A stretch of 64,000 bases of DNA, taken from positions 62,001 to 126,000 of the forward strand of contig CBDDDW010000030.1 in assembly GCA_965226805.1 (NCBI GenBank), written 5' to 3'. Origin of the DNA: CBDDDW01 sp965226805. Lineage in GTDB: Bacteria > Chloroflexota > Dehalococcoidia > Lucifugimonadales > JAGWBF01. The notes under the pieces are model-generated. The model did not search any database, had not been told where the DNA came from, and was given only the letters and a program-made list of their open reading frames with translations. Shown here piece after piece: positions 26,676-35,878 of this stretch. The stretch's first letter is position 1. Every line of letters starts with the position of its first letter. Position numbers and translations under genes: made by a program.

Positions 26676-28526
26676 TTAGTCTCCCTCTAGCTTGAGGAGG
26701 GCGAGGAAGGCTTCCTGGGGGATTTCTACCTTGCCAACCTTCTTGAGGCGTTTTTTGCCTTCCCTCTGTTGTTCGAGCAGTTTACGTTTACGGGTTACGT
26801 CACCACCATAGCACTTTGCCAGGACGTCTTTCCTCAGTGCCCTAAGCGTCTCCCTGGCGACCACCCGGCTTCCCACGGCCGCTTGAATGGGTATGTCGAA
26901 AAGCTGGCGCGGTATCACGGCCTTCAGGCGCTCAACCAGGGCTTTCCCGTACTGGAGTGCCTTGTCTCTATGGACGATCATGGACAGAGCGTCCACGGGC
27001 ATCTGATTTAGAAGGATGTCAAGTTTGACGAGAGATCCGCTCCGGTAACCCTCGAATACGTAGTCTAGAGAGGCATATCCCTGGGTACGGGACTTCAGCT
27101 GGTTGTAGAAATCAGCCAGCATTTCCGCGAGAGGCATTGAGTACTCCAGCAGCACCCGCACATCCCTCTTCTCCTCATCCCCCGCAGCTGAATCAGCCTG
27201 GCCCGTTCCTCCTTGGATGTACTCCATGCGTTTGAACTCGGCCCTGCGGGTAGACATAAGTTCCATGACGGCGCCGACGTGACGGTTGGGCGCCAGTATA
27301 GTCATGGCGAGCCATGGCTCCTGTATCTCGGCCACCTGGTTGGGGGGAGGTACGTTGGACGGCGTGTCCACCTGAATTGTAGCTCCAGAGTTCAGGATGA
27401 TACGGTAAGACACGCTTGGAGCCGTAACCACTAAGTCCAGGTTATACTCTCGCTCTAGTCTCTCCTGGACAATGTCCAGGTGGAGCAGTCCGAGGAAGCC
27501 GCACCTGCAGCCGAATCCGAGCGCCGGGCTGCTCTCGGGCGTGTATGTAAGGGCCGCGTCGTTCAGTTGCAGCTTCTCCAACGCGTTCCTGAGGGACTGG
27601 TAATCGTCCCCGTCGGCGGGGTACAGTGCCGCGAACACCATGGGCTTTAGAGGCACGTATCCGGGCAGAGGCTCTTGAGCCGGCCTATCAGGGAGGGTGA
27701 GTGTCTCGCCCACTCCGCACTCCTGCAATGCCTTCAGGCCGGTCGCTACGTATCCCACCTGCCCCGCCGAAAGGACATCTACCGGCGTCGGCTGTGGAGA
27801 GAATACCCCCAGTTCGAGGGATTCCGCGACCTTGCGCGTGGACATTATCTGGATACGGTCGTTACGCGAAATAGACCCCTCGAAGACTCGTATGTAGGCC
27901 ACGATACCCTTATAGGTGTTGTAGACGGAGTCAAAGACGAGGGCGCGGAGAGGACGAGAACTTCCTTCACTGGGGGGAGGTACGCGGTCCAGTATAGCCT
28001 GAAGCAGCTCCGGCACTCCCGAGCCGTCTTTGGCCGAGGTGAACATAATCTCTTGTGGGTCGAACCCGAAGACCTGTTGCAGCTCCTCCGCGACCCTCTC
28101 GGGCTCCGCCTGGGGAAGGTCGACTTTGTTCACGACGGGCAAGATTACCAGGTTGTGGTCCAGGGCAAGGAACGTGTTGGCCAAGGTCTGGGCTTCAATG
28201 CCCTGGCTGGAGTCAACTACGAGAATCGCGCCCTCGCAGGCGGCAAGGGCGCGGGACACTTCATAGCTAAAATCCACATGGCCGGGGGTGTCTATGAGGT
28301 TGAGTTGGTAGTCGTGACCATCATTGCCTCGATAAGCCATGGTCACGGCCTTGCCTTTAATCGTTATTCCTCGCTCCCTTTCCAGCTCCATCTGGTCCAG
28401 GAACTGCTCCTTCATGTCCTGTGGGTTGACTGTGTTGGTGATCTCGAGGAACCGGTCGGCAAGGGTGGACTTACCGTGGTCTATGTGAGCGATGATACAG
28501 AAATTTCTTATGAAAGGCGACCGCAT
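26676..28526 (-). CDS. lepA: Elongation factor 4 (LepA)
   Basis: A 616-residue LepA, a ribosome-binding GTPase related to EF-G. G1 is IIAHIDHGKSTLADRFLE (residues 10-27), G3 DTPGHVDFSYEVSRALAACE, G4 VVNKVDLPQAEPERV. The LepA-specific C-terminal domain is complete (KCYGGDVTRKRKLLEQQREG, then KKRLKKVGKVEIPQEAFLA). Length and architecture are normal. It lies 82 bp downstream of the oppF-like gene on the same strand, so it might be read from the same transcript. Confidence 0.98.
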   Translation of the reverse strand: MRSPFIRNFCIIAHIDHGKSTLADRFLEITNTVNPQDMKEQFLDQMELERERGITIKGKAVTMAYRGNDGHDYQLNLIDTPGHVDFSYEVSRALAACEGAILVVDSSQGIEAQTLANTFLALDHNLVILPVVNKVDLPQAEPERVAEELQQVFGFDPQEIMFTSAKDGSGVPELLQAILDRVPPPSEGSSRPLRALVFDSVYNTYKGIVAYIRVFEGSISRNDRIQIMSTRKVAESLELGVFSPQPTPVDVLSAGQVGYVATGLKALQECGVGETLTLPDRPAQEPLPGYVPLKPMVFAALYPADGDDYQSLRNALEKLQLNDAALTYTPESSPALGFGCRCGFLGLLHLDIVQERLEREYNLDLVVTAPSVSYRIILNSGATIQVDTPSNVPPPNQVAEIQEPWLAMTILAPNRHVGAVMELMSTRRAEFKRMEYIQGGTGQADSAAGDEEKRDVRVLLEYSMPLAEMLADFYNQLKSRTQGYASLDYVFEGYRSGSLVKLDILLNQMPVDALSMIVHRDKALQYGKALVERLKAVIPRQLFDIPIQAAVGSRVVARETLRALRKDVLAKCYGGDVTRKRKLLEQQREGKKRLKKVGKVEIPQEAFLALLKLEGD

Positions 28527-28608
28527 CGTGCAGACCGGGAAGGGGCGCTATCATCAGGACCCAGGCGGATATGCCAGGAGGCAGCCGCGTTCAACGCCAT
28601 GGGGCGCG

Positions 28609-29637
28609 CTATGGAGAACCGTACCCCGGAACACGGATGCATGCTACCCAGTGCTCTGACTGGACTTCCCGCAGCTCGGGCAACTCTTCCTGACACTGGT
28701 CAATAGCCATGAAGCAACGGGGATGGAACACACACCCTCGTGGCGGGTTTAGCGGACTGGGCACCTCCCCGGTCAGTACGATCCTCTCGCGTTGGGCGTC
28801 GATAACCGGGTCCGGTATGGGGACGGCGGAAAGGAGTGCCCTCGTATAGGGGTGCAGCGGGTTGGCGTATATCTCGGTCCGGTCCGCGATCTCAACGATG
28901 TGGCCGAGGTACATGACGGCCACTCGGTTACTGATGTGCCTTACCACCGAGAGGTCGTGGGCTATGAACAGGTAGGTGAGGGAGAACTGCTCCTGGAGCG
29001 TTTCCAGGAGGTTAATGATTTGGGCTTGAATGGACACGTCCAATGCCGACACGGGCTCGTCAGCCACGATGAACTGGGGATTCACGGACAGCGCCCGTGC
29101 CACCCCGATACGCTGCCTTTGGCCTCCGCTGAACTCGTGGGGGAACCGGTCCGCCATATACGGGTTCAGGCCGACAACTGAAAGTAGCTCGCGCACCTTC
29201 TCCTTGTAATCGGACCTACCCTTAGTCAAGCCGTGGACGATCAACGGCTCTCCAATGATATTTCCAGCGGTCATCCGGGGGTTGAGGGAGCTGTATGGGT
29301 CCTGGAAGATCACCTGCATCTGCCGCCGCATCGCTCGCAGCTCCCGTCCCTTCGTCTCCACCAGGTTCTTCCCGTCCATCATTATTGAGCCGCTCGTCGG
29401 TCTATAGAGCTGAAGGATGCACCTTCCGGTAGTGGTCTTTCCACATCCGCTCTCACCCACGAGGCCCAATGTCTCTCCTCTGCGGACGGAGAAGCTAACG
29501 TCATCCACGGCCTTGATGTGGGCCACAGTGCGCTGGAAGATCAGGCCGGCCGTGATCGGGAAGTGCATCTTGAGGTTCTGGACATCCAACAGGACGTCCC
29601 CAACGCGGCCATTTCCGCCGGGCTCAAGAGTAGTCAT
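28609..29637 (-). CDS. Oligopeptide ABC transporter ATPase (OppF-like)
   Basis: A 342-residue ATP-binding subunit of a dipeptide/oligopeptide importer. Walker A GESGCGKTTTGRCILQL (about 60), signature FSGGQRQRIGVARALS (about 165) and Walker B FIVADEPVSALDVS are intact. The C-terminal oligo_HPY module (NPLHPYTRALLSAVP...CVFHPRC) ends with the Cys residues of an Fe-S or zinc site. The start ATG overlaps the upstream oppD-like stop by 1 nt. No permease or binding-protein gene is in the window. Confidence 0.93.
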   Translation of the reverse strand: MTTLEPGGNGRVGDVLLDVQNLKMHFPITAGLIFQRTVAHIKAVDDVSFSVRRGETLGLVGESGCGKTTTGRCILQLYRPTSGSIMMDGKNLVETKGRELRAMRRQMQVIFQDPYSSLNPRMTAGNIIGEPLIVHGLTKGRSDYKEKVRELLSVVGLNPYMADRFPHEFSGGQRQRIGVARALSVNPQFIVADEPVSALDVSIQAQIINLLETLQEQFSLTYLFIAHDLSVVRHISNRVAVMYLGHIVEIADRTEIYANPLHPYTRALLSAVPIPDPVIDAQRERIVLTGEVPSPLNPPRGCVFHPRCFMAIDQCQEELPELREVQSEHWVACIRVPGYGSP

Positions 29638-30635
29638 TAATTTTTCTCCATCGCTTCGGCGCCGAGGCTATCCGCAACGAAGCAGGCCGACAGATGTGCA
29701 TCCCCCACGGTGTCAAGTGGGGGCGCCTCGTCGGCGCATTTCTCAATGGAGAACTTGCAGCGCTCACGGAACGAACATCCCTCCGGCAAATTCGTCAGGT
29801 CAGGTGGCTGTCCCTCGATGGGGTCCAACCGCTCTTTCCTTGGCAGGTCTAGCCTGGGCACAGAGTGAAGGAGACCGAGGGTGTACGGGTGCCTCGGGTT
29901 CCCGTAGATCTCTCTTGCTGTCCCCCGCTCCACGATCTTTCCGCCATACATGATGTTGACTCGGTCGGCGTAGCGGGCGACTACTCCAAGGTTGTGAGTG
30001 ATGATGATGAGGGACACCCCAGATTCCTTACTCAGACTCTGCATCAGCTCGAGGATCTGAGCTTGGATCGTCACATCCAGCGCAGTGGTAGGCTCATCGG
30101 CAATGATGAGTTTGGGGTTGCAGCTAAGGGCCATAGCGATCATGACCCTCTGGCGCATACCTCCGCTGAACTGGTGGGGGTACTGCTTGACCCGGCTTTC
30201 AGCGTCGGGTATCCCCACCTGCTCAAGGCGACGGACGGCTTCCTTGCGGGATTCGGACTTGTTCATGCCCAGATGGAGGACAAGGGACTCAGTGAGCTGG
30301 CGCTCGATGGTAAGGACGGGATTAAGGGACGTCATGGGCTCCTGGAAAACCATGGAAATCTGTCTACCTCGGATACGGCGCATCCGATTGTCCGGGAGCT
30401 TCATAAGGTCTTGGCCCTCGAAAATGACCTGCCCGGCTATCGTTTTTCCTGGGGGGTCTGGGACAAGGCGCATGATGGAGAGGGCGCTGACGCTTTTGCC
30501 GCATCCGCTTTCGCCCACGAGGCCAAGGGTTTCTCCTTCCTCCAGGTCGTAAGAGATCCCGTTAACGGCTTTCACGACGCCTTCTTGGGTGAAGAAGAAG
30601 GTGGTTAAGTCCTTAACTTCTAGTAAGGTAGCCAG
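29637..30635 (-). CDS. Oligopeptide ABC transporter ATPase (OppD-like), CTG start
   Basis: A 332-residue partner ATPase: Walker A GESGCGKSVSALSIMRL, signature FSGGMRQRVMIAMALS, Walker B LIIADEPTTALDVT, and a C-terminal oligo_HPY domain with CSFRERCKFSIEKC. The first possible ATG/GTG/TTG is a GTG inside VVKAVNG, which would cut off the conserved first strand (LLEVKDLTTFF). In-frame upstream there is no standard start before a TGA at 30650-30648. A CTG at 30635 follows AAAGGAG with a 6-nt spacer and restores the full N-terminus, so CTG initiation is proposed. It forms a coupled pair with the oppF-like gene. Confidence 0.88.
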   Translation of the reverse strand: MATLLEVKDLTTFFFTQEGVVKAVNGISYDLEEGETLGLVGESGCGKSVSALSIMRLVPDPPGKTIAGQVIFEGQDLMKLPDNRMRRIRGRQISMVFQEPMTSLNPVLTIERQLTESLVLHLGMNKSESRKEAVRRLEQVGIPDAESRVKQYPHQFSGGMRQRVMIAMALSCNPKLIIADEPTTALDVTIQAQILELMQSLSKESGVSLIIITHNLGVVARYADRVNIMYGGKIVERGTAREIYGNPRHPYTLGLLHSVPRLDLPRKERLDPIEGQPPDLTNLPEGCSFRERCKFSIEKCADEAPPLDTVGDAHLSACFVADSLGAEAMEKN

Positions 30636-30694
30636 GGGGGACTCCTTTCACGGCAGCTGACTGGTCACGACGTAAATTTATCTAGGTCGCTCCC

Positions 30695-30779
30695 TGGTGG
30701 GGAAGGGGAGACTCGAACTCCCACGCCTTTCAGCACATGATCCTAAGTCATGCTCGTCTACCAGTTCCGACACTTCCCC
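30695..30779 (-). tRNA. tRNA-Leu (UAG)
   Basis: The minus strand folds into a complete class II tRNA. The acceptor stem GGGGAAG pairs with CTTCCCC, the anticodon stem CATGA/TCATG holds loop CTTAGGA (anticodon TAG), there is a long variable arm, and the T-arm GGGAG TTCGAGT CTCCC is standard. The discriminator is A and CCA is encoded (30697-30695). It lies about 60 bp upstream of the oppD-like gene. Confidence 0.97.
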
Positions 30780-30874
30780 CGTGCCGGGATAACTGAAGCT
30801 CTGGAGGTTACCACCGACATAGCCAAAGGGACATCACGGCGCTCGCACAACGTCCGCCTCGTCGGCTCCTTGAC

Positions 30875-30904
30875 ATTATAGTAGAGGTCAAGTCGTCCTG
30901 TCCA
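30875..30904 (-). promoter_or_regulatory. Promoter for tRNA-Leu
   Basis: On the minus strand TGGACA (30899-30904) and a perfect TATAAT (30875-30880) are separated by 18 bp. Initiation here would give a leader of about 90 nt before the tRNA. The rest of the 345-bp gap between the tRNA and the Rieske gene shows only a TATAAT at 31098-31103 on the plus strand. Confidence 0.5.
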
Positions 30905-31097
30905 CTGCCCTCTTCCTTGAACTACCTGCGAGCTATACCCAGTTCTCGCGCTGAGCATGCGGGCTCTTGTATATGGCTATCTCACGTTACCGCTGCACGA
31001 CTTGTCCTCGTCGTGAAGACCGATTCTAAGCGCAGACCAGTCTAACGCCACTTTTTGGGGCCAATGTGTCGGCCCGGTAGAACCTTGCCATAGTCCG

Positions 31098-31103
31098 TAT
31101 AAT
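31098..31103 (+). promoter_or_regulatory. Candidate -10 element before the Rieske gene
   Basis: A perfect TATAAT lies 23 bp before the Rieske ATG at 31126. The expected -35 position has no convincing match. The GGAGG ribosome-binding site sits just before the ATG, so the leader would be very short. Confidence 0.35.
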
Positions 31104-31125
31104 AGTTAACGCGGGATTTGGAGGT

Positions 31126-31452
31126 ATGTTGAAGGAACTCAGGTTTGTTAAAGTGGCCTCAGTCGGGGAGATTGGCCCCGGGGAGTCTAAGAGGGTGTTC
31201 CCGCAGCGTGGTGAGTACATCGTGTTGTGTAACGTGGCAGGCTCCTATTACGCGATCAAGGACGCCTGCACCCACGACGGGGGAATCCTGGGGTTTGGTG
31301 ATCTTTACGGCGACCTCATCGAGTGTCCGCGCCACGGTGCTAGGTTCGATGTAAAGACGGGAGAAGCCGTCACTCCGCCTGCCATTAAGCCGGTACAGAC
31401 GTATCCGGTCCGTGTTCGTGGTGAGGATGTTGAGGTAGAATTGAGGGGATGA
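31126..31452 (+). CDS. Rieske [2Fe-2S] ferredoxin-like protein
   Basis: A 108-residue stand-alone Rieske protein. The cluster ligands are CTHDGGILGFG (Cys and His at about 49-51) and CPRHGARFDVKTG (Cys and His at about 68-71). Small soluble Rieske proteins of this size carry electrons to ring-hydroxylating or related oxygenases, or serve as nitrite reductase small-subunit-like units. The nearby flavin monooxygenases and hydrolases make an electron-transfer role in catabolism plausible but unproven. A strong GGAGG lies before the ATG. A dispersed repeat follows the stop directly. Confidence 0.92.
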   Translation: MLKELRFVKVASVGEIGPGESKRVFPQRGEYIVLCNVAGSYYAIKDACTHDGGILGFGDLYGDLIECPRHGARFDVKTGEAVTPPAIKPVQTYPVRVRGEDVEVELRG

Positions 31453-31463
31453 CGGCCTCTAAC

Positions 31464-31633
31464 AGGCTACGGAAGAAGGAGAGTGCAGAGGGGAGAAGCC
31501 CCTTTGCCGGGAGTCTGAGAGCCTGCCCTGAGCCAGCCGAAGGGGTGTCCCTCAGATATAAATTCTTCCCCATTCCTGGCCGGGAAGGGGGTCAGGGGGA
31601 TGGTCGGTAGGGTTTTTCAGCGCCTGCTAATGA
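31464..31633. repeat. Dispersed intergenic repeat, copy A
   Basis: About 170 bp, starting AGGCTACGGAAGAAGG and containing the hairpin-prone core GAGGGGAGAAGCCCCTTTG, then CCGGGAGTCTGAG, CCTCAGATATAAATTCTTCC and a GGATGGTC...TTTTTCAGC tail. A related copy lies at 35879-36024 in the same orientation. This copy has an extra segment of about 25 bp (starting AGCCTGCCCTGAGCC). Both copies follow a stop codon on the plus strand, so the stem-loop may act in 3' end formation. Confidence 0.85.
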
Positions 31634-31723
31634 CCCCTATGCCGGAGGGTCGGCTGGCGCGAAGAAGTGCCACTATGGGACCCGAGTTTTTGGGCGGGCA
31701 GTCCGCCCCGGGAGGAACGACTT

Positions 31724-32530
31724 ATGGCTACTAAATCAGAGACTCACGCGGAAGCAGTCGTTCGAGCGGCAGGAACGGAGCTTCATGTCGTGAAGGGCGG
31801 CTCGGGAGATCCTCTGCTCATCCTTCATGATGAGATGGGATATCCGGGCTGGCTGCGTTTCCAGGAGTCACTGTCCGGGCATCATGCCATTCATATGCCG
31901 CTACACCCGGGCTTCGGGAGGACCCCGCGGCAGGACTGGATCATGACCATGCGGGACCTGGCCGGCTGGTATCTGGAAGCTTTGGACGACATGGGCCTGG
32001 AAAAGGTAAACGTGATCGGCCTTTCCCTCGGAGGATGGCTCGCCGCCGAGATGGCAGCTATGTGTCCCCACCAGTTCCTGAAGATGGTGCTGGTGGGTGC
32101 TCCCGGAATCCGACCTCCCGCCGGAGAGATCCACGATATGTTCCTTCGGGTGGCCAGGGACTATATCACGGATGGGTTCCTCGACCCGGCCGGCGCCGAA
32201 GAGTTTCCGCTGGTGTGCCCAGAAGACCCAACCCCTGAGCAGATGGAGGAATGGGAGCAAGCGCGGGAGCAGGCCTGCCGGCTGACCTGGAGGCCGTACA
32301 TGTTCAACCCCACTCTGCCGCAGCTATTGGGCAGAGTCAAAGAGCTTCCGACTTTGATCTTGTGGGGTAGGGAGGACCCGATAGTACCGTTGAGCGTTGC
32401 GGAGGCGTATCGACAGGCGATCAAGGGCGCCCGGCTCGTGGTTCTCAATCAGTGCGGCCACCGGCCTGAGATCGAGAAGTCCCAGGAGTTTGTGAGGCTG
32501 GTGGAGCAGTTTCTGACGGCCTCACCGTGA
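31724..32530 (+). CDS. Alpha/beta hydrolase
   Basis: A 268-residue alpha/beta-fold hydrolase. The nucleophile elbow is VIGLSLGGWLAAEMA (Ser about 98), the acid residue is in LILWGREDPIVPLSVAEAY and the catalytic His in LVVLNQCGHRPEIEKSQEF. This set fits the group that includes C-C bond hydrolases of aromatic meta-cleavage and haloalkane or ester hydrolases. The ATG at 31724 follows GGAGGA with a 7-nt spacer; a longer frame from 31667 reads through repeat-adjacent DNA and is rejected. The substrate is unknown; the setting suggests catabolism. Confidence 0.9.
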   Translation: MATKSETHAEAVVRAAGTELHVVKGGSGDPLLILHDEMGYPGWLRFQESLSGHHAIHMPLHPGFGRTPRQDWIMTMRDLAGWYLEALDDMGLEKVNVIGLSLGGWLAAEMAAMCPHQFLKMVLVGAPGIRPPAGEIHDMFLRVARDYITDGFLDPAGAEEFPLVCPEDPTPEQMEEWEQAREQACRLTWRPYMFNPTLPQLLGRVKELPTLILWGREDPIVPLSVAEAYRQAIKGARLVVLNQCGHRPEIEKSQEFVRLVEQFLTASP

Positions 32531-32677
32531 CGGTGAGGCTTGCGGCCGTGGTGGGGACGGGACAACTGTACAACTCACAGGCACGGTGCTATGCTCCAGA
32601 GACGACGGATTCATTCCATCACATGACCCCAGGCAGCTCGCACCAGCGCTACTGAGGGATAGGGAGAGGAGGCGGCA

Positions 32678-33955
32678 ATGTTCGTCGGATATTTTACCGA
32701 GCGACCCTATCAGGACCAGAAATCGGGCTATTTCGGTGGTGCAGGACTACCCATCAAGGACCTGAGCCTGAGCAACGAAATCTATGACCCGGAGGTGGGA
32801 GCCGATCTGTACAACCGGTACCTGGACGAGAAGCTGTATGCCGAGGAGATCGGCTTTGACGGCCTGGTGCTTAACGAGCACCACAGTACCCCCTTCTGCA
32901 TGGGGGGTGTGATGAACATTGAGGCCTCGATCCTCGCCCGCATCACTAAGAGGGCGAAAATCGTCCTCCTAGGGAACATATTGCCTCTCTGGGATGACCC
33001 CCTCTGGCTGGTCGAGCAGCTTGCCACGATAGACGTGATATCCCGTGGGAGGCTCGTTTCCGGCTGGGTGCGGGGCACCGGGCGGGAGTCCGTGTCCCAC
33101 AACTCCCCTCCCCCCTACAACTGGGAGCGTTTCCAGGAGGCCCATGACTTTATCGTAAAGGCATGGACGGTGCCCGGGCCCTTCCGATGGGAAGGGAAAC
33201 ATTTCCAGTACCGGTACGTCAACCCCTGGGTCCGGCCTTATCAGAAGCCCCACCCGCCCATCTGGTTGCCCGGTGTCGTCAGCCGGGACTCCCTGAAGTG
33301 GGCGGCGAACCAGCGCATACCTTACATAATGCTGGCCACGAAGCTTGAACCCACGAGGCAGGCGATTCAGATATACCATGACACCGCAGCGGAGCTGGGG
33401 TACAAGTCCGGTACGCAGAACGTAGGTTATCTGTTCAAAGTACACGTGGATGAGACGGAGGAGCTCGCTTACGAGGTGGGCAGGAAGTTCGTCGAGGGCC
33501 CCAGCAACCCGTTCCTGGCGGGCAACGAGGGCATAATGTCGCCGGAGCTGCTGGCGATGCCTGGGATAACCTCTCGGAAGAGGGTCCTCCCCACCAGAGA
33601 AGTGGCATCGGCAGGCCGGGGTGGAATCAACTTCGCTCCCTACGATGAGCAGTTACAGGAATATACGATTATCTCTGGCACCCCCAAGACCGTGATACCC
33701 AAGATAAGGCACGTGCTGGAGTACCTGAGGCCCGGGAGCATCTTCCTTTGGGACGGCGACGGCGCCATGACCCACGATGACGCGATGCGCAGCCTGAGGC
33801 TAATGGGAGAAGAGGTCCTTCCGGCCGTCCGGGAGATAGGCAAGGAGCTGGGCCTCGACAGCCCCTTTGAAGTGGATCCCGCCACCGGCGAGCGCATTGG
33901 GGATGGTGCGGTGGGCAATGGTTCAGTGCCAGAGGAGTCCGCAGCATCGGAGTAG
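32678..33955 (+). CDS. LLM-class flavin-dependent oxidoreductase 1
   Basis: A 425-residue member of the bacterial-luciferase-like superfamily, FMNH2-dependent monooxygenases that use a TIM barrel. Typical sequences are YAEEIGFDGLVLNEHHST (about 55-72), ILARITKRAKIVLLGNILPL, EQLATIDVISRGRLVSGWVRG and YQKPHPPIWLPG. It is longer than most (340-400 residues), with an extended C-terminus rich in acidic and Gly residues. AGGAGG precedes the ATG. Reduced flavin must come from a separate reductase not seen here. The two other LLM genes (37349 and 43538) are only distantly alike. Confidence 0.92.
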   Translation: MFVGYFTERPYQDQKSGYFGGAGLPIKDLSLSNEIYDPEVGADLYNRYLDEKLYAEEIGFDGLVLNEHHSTPFCMGGVMNIEASILARITKRAKIVLLGNILPLWDDPLWLVEQLATIDVISRGRLVSGWVRGTGRESVSHNSPPPYNWERFQEAHDFIVKAWTVPGPFRWEGKHFQYRYVNPWVRPYQKPHPPIWLPGVVSRDSLKWAANQRIPYIMLATKLEPTRQAIQIYHDTAAELGYKSGTQNVGYLFKVHVDETEELAYEVGRKFVEGPSNPFLAGNEGIMSPELLAMPGITSRKRVLPTREVASAGRGGINFAPYDEQLQEYTIISGTPKTVIPKIRHVLEYLRPGSIFLWDGDGAMTHDDAMRSLRLMGEEVLPAVREIGKELGLDSPFEVDPATGERIGDGAVGNGSVPEESAASE

Positions 33956-34171
33956 GCGCCGCCGCGAGGGCGCTACAGGGTGCTCACTGATATCCAATAG
34001 AATCTACCATGCTAGTTGCCACCATCACAGCTAAGGATGAGAGTGGCACCTCCGCTCGTGGTGAGCTTGTCAAATCATGAGTGAGTCGACGCCTCCCTGA
34101 CACGTCAAGGGCGAGCGGATCTTTCTTAGCGATGCCTACTGTCGTCGGTTCGGCTGTCGAGTACCCGGGAG

Positions 34172-35815
34172 ATGCCCTTCACTGCTAAGTGGGACATCAC
34201 TGCGGAAGTAGTCGTAATCGGCGGTGGCCCGGCCGGCAGCACCGTGGCTACCATGCTTGCCCGGAAGGGCGTCCGGGTGCTTCTTCTTGAGCAGGAGACC
34301 TTCCCCCGACATCACGTAGGGGAGTCTTTGCTTCCGGCCAGCGTCCCGGTCCTACAGGAGCTGGGAGCGTTGCCTGGCGTCCAGGAGGCCGGGTTCCTCC
34401 CCAAGTGGGGCGCCACGATGGTGTGGGGGAAGGATAGCACGCCCTGGAGCTGGTACTTCAAAGAGACTAACGTAAAGTACCCGCATTCCTACCAGGTCTG
34501 GCGGCCTCAATTCGACCAGTTGCTGTTGGAGAACAGCCGGGCTAGTGGCGTCGACGTCCGCGAGGGACACCAGGCGCTGGATGTCCTTTTTGAAGGGGGT
34601 CGGGCCAAGGGCGTCCGATACTCCAACGGTGTTGTTGCACAAGGCCTCGCTGCTGCCCGGTTCGTCGTAGACGCCACCGGCCAGCGGGCGCTTCTGGGGC
34701 GCAAGCTTCGGCTACGCCGCTGGGATACCTATTTCCGAAACCTGGCGGTCTATGGGTATTTCGCCGGAGCGAGGCGCCTTGCTCCGCCCGACGAGACTAA
34801 TATCTTCATCGAGTCCTACCCACAAGGCTGGATCTGGAGCATACCTCTACACACGGGCTGGTCCAGCGTGGGCGCTGTTGTGGACGCCGCTACCGGCAGG
34901 GACGGCATCCGCCGGGGGGGGCTTGGCAAGTTCCTGATGGACCAAATCGCCCAGGCCCCACACACGGCACGGATGCTGGAGGGAGCCGGACTGGCGTCGG
35001 GCCCCTACGTTGTCAAGGACTGGTCCTACGACTGCAGACGGTTCGCCGGTGATGGATACGTGCTCGCCGGGGACGCGGCTTGTTTCGTCGACCCCCTTTT
35101 CTCCTCAGGCGTTCACCTGGCGCTCATGTCTGGGGTCCTGGCTGCTGCTTACGTAACGACGGCTTTGCAGGACGACGGGATGAGGGAGCCGGCGGGACGC
35201 GCGTATGAAGAGCTGTACCACAAAGAGTACGGCCACTTTCGAGAGATGGCGAAGCTGTTTTACTCAACCAACCGCACTACCGATTCCTACTTCTGGGAAG
35301 CCAGGCGGTTGATGGCCGCAGGTGATGGGCTGTCGCCGCGACACTCGTTCATACGGGCGGTGGCGGGCCAGCCTCCTCGTGGCTACGAACGAGCGGTTAT
35401 CGAGCGCGGCGAACCTCCAGAAGATTTGGTGCGCGGCATCCACCTGGTGGAGTCGGACCGGGCCGAGCGCCGTGAGCGTCTGAACTACATGGGCGCTCAG
35501 AGCGGGGCCTTTAACGAGGCCGTGCCCAATCTTGCGCCCGGTGTTAAGCTTCAGCGGAAACCTGTGGTGGCAGAAGGAGAGTTCGTCTGGAGCGACGTTC
35601 TCACGACCGAAGGCGCTCCAGAAGGCACGCCATGCAGCCGTCTTGTCTCCCGCACGGTCTTTCTAATAGATGGCCGGACGACCGTGGCCGGGCTCCTTGA
35701 CAGGGTGCGTGAGGGAGCGGACGGGGCAGAGTGGGCCCGGTTACAGGAGAACGTTCTGGAGACGCTCCGGATCCTGTACGTGGACGGCGCTATCGCAGAC
35801 CTGCGCCCCCCGTGA
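34172..35815 (+). CDS. Flavin-dependent halogenase-like FAD oxidoreductase
   Basis: A 547-residue FAD protein of the tryptophan-halogenase/geranylgeranyl-reductase group. The FAD motif VVVIGGGPAGSTVATMLARKG lies at about 14-34, then FPRHHVGESLLPAS, and GDAACFVDPLFSSGVHLALM near 305. GWIWSIPL (about 217-224) matches the WxWxIP motif that separates flavin-dependent halogenases from monooxygenases. GFLPKWGATMVWG (about 72) carries a Lys at the position of the catalytic Lys in phenolic-type halogenases. A C-terminal extension of about 200 residues (from about 350) follows. Halogenation is an inference; an oxygenase or reductase is the alternative. Confidence 0.78.
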   Translation: MPFTAKWDITAEVVVIGGGPAGSTVATMLARKGVRVLLLEQETFPRHHVGESLLPASVPVLQELGALPGVQEAGFLPKWGATMVWGKDSTPWSWYFKETNVKYPHSYQVWRPQFDQLLLENSRASGVDVREGHQALDVLFEGGRAKGVRYSNGVVAQGLAAARFVVDATGQRALLGRKLRLRRWDTYFRNLAVYGYFAGARRLAPPDETNIFIESYPQGWIWSIPLHTGWSSVGAVVDAATGRDGIRRGGLGKFLMDQIAQAPHTARMLEGAGLASGPYVVKDWSYDCRRFAGDGYVLAGDAACFVDPLFSSGVHLALMSGVLAAAYVTTALQDDGMREPAGRAYEELYHKEYGHFREMAKLFYSTNRTTDSYFWEARRLMAAGDGLSPRHSFIRAVAGQPPRGYERAVIERGEPPEDLVRGIHLVESDRAERRERLNYMGAQSGAFNEAVPNLAPGVKLQRKPVVAEGEFVWSDVLTTEGAPEGTPCSRLVSRTVFLIDGRTTVAGLLDRVREGADGAEWARLQENVLETLRILYVDGAIADLRPP

Positions 35816-35878
35816 AGTTGACATGTCCTAGCGCTCGCAGGATAATCATAGCTGTAAATTCCGGCTATCGCTCTGAGC

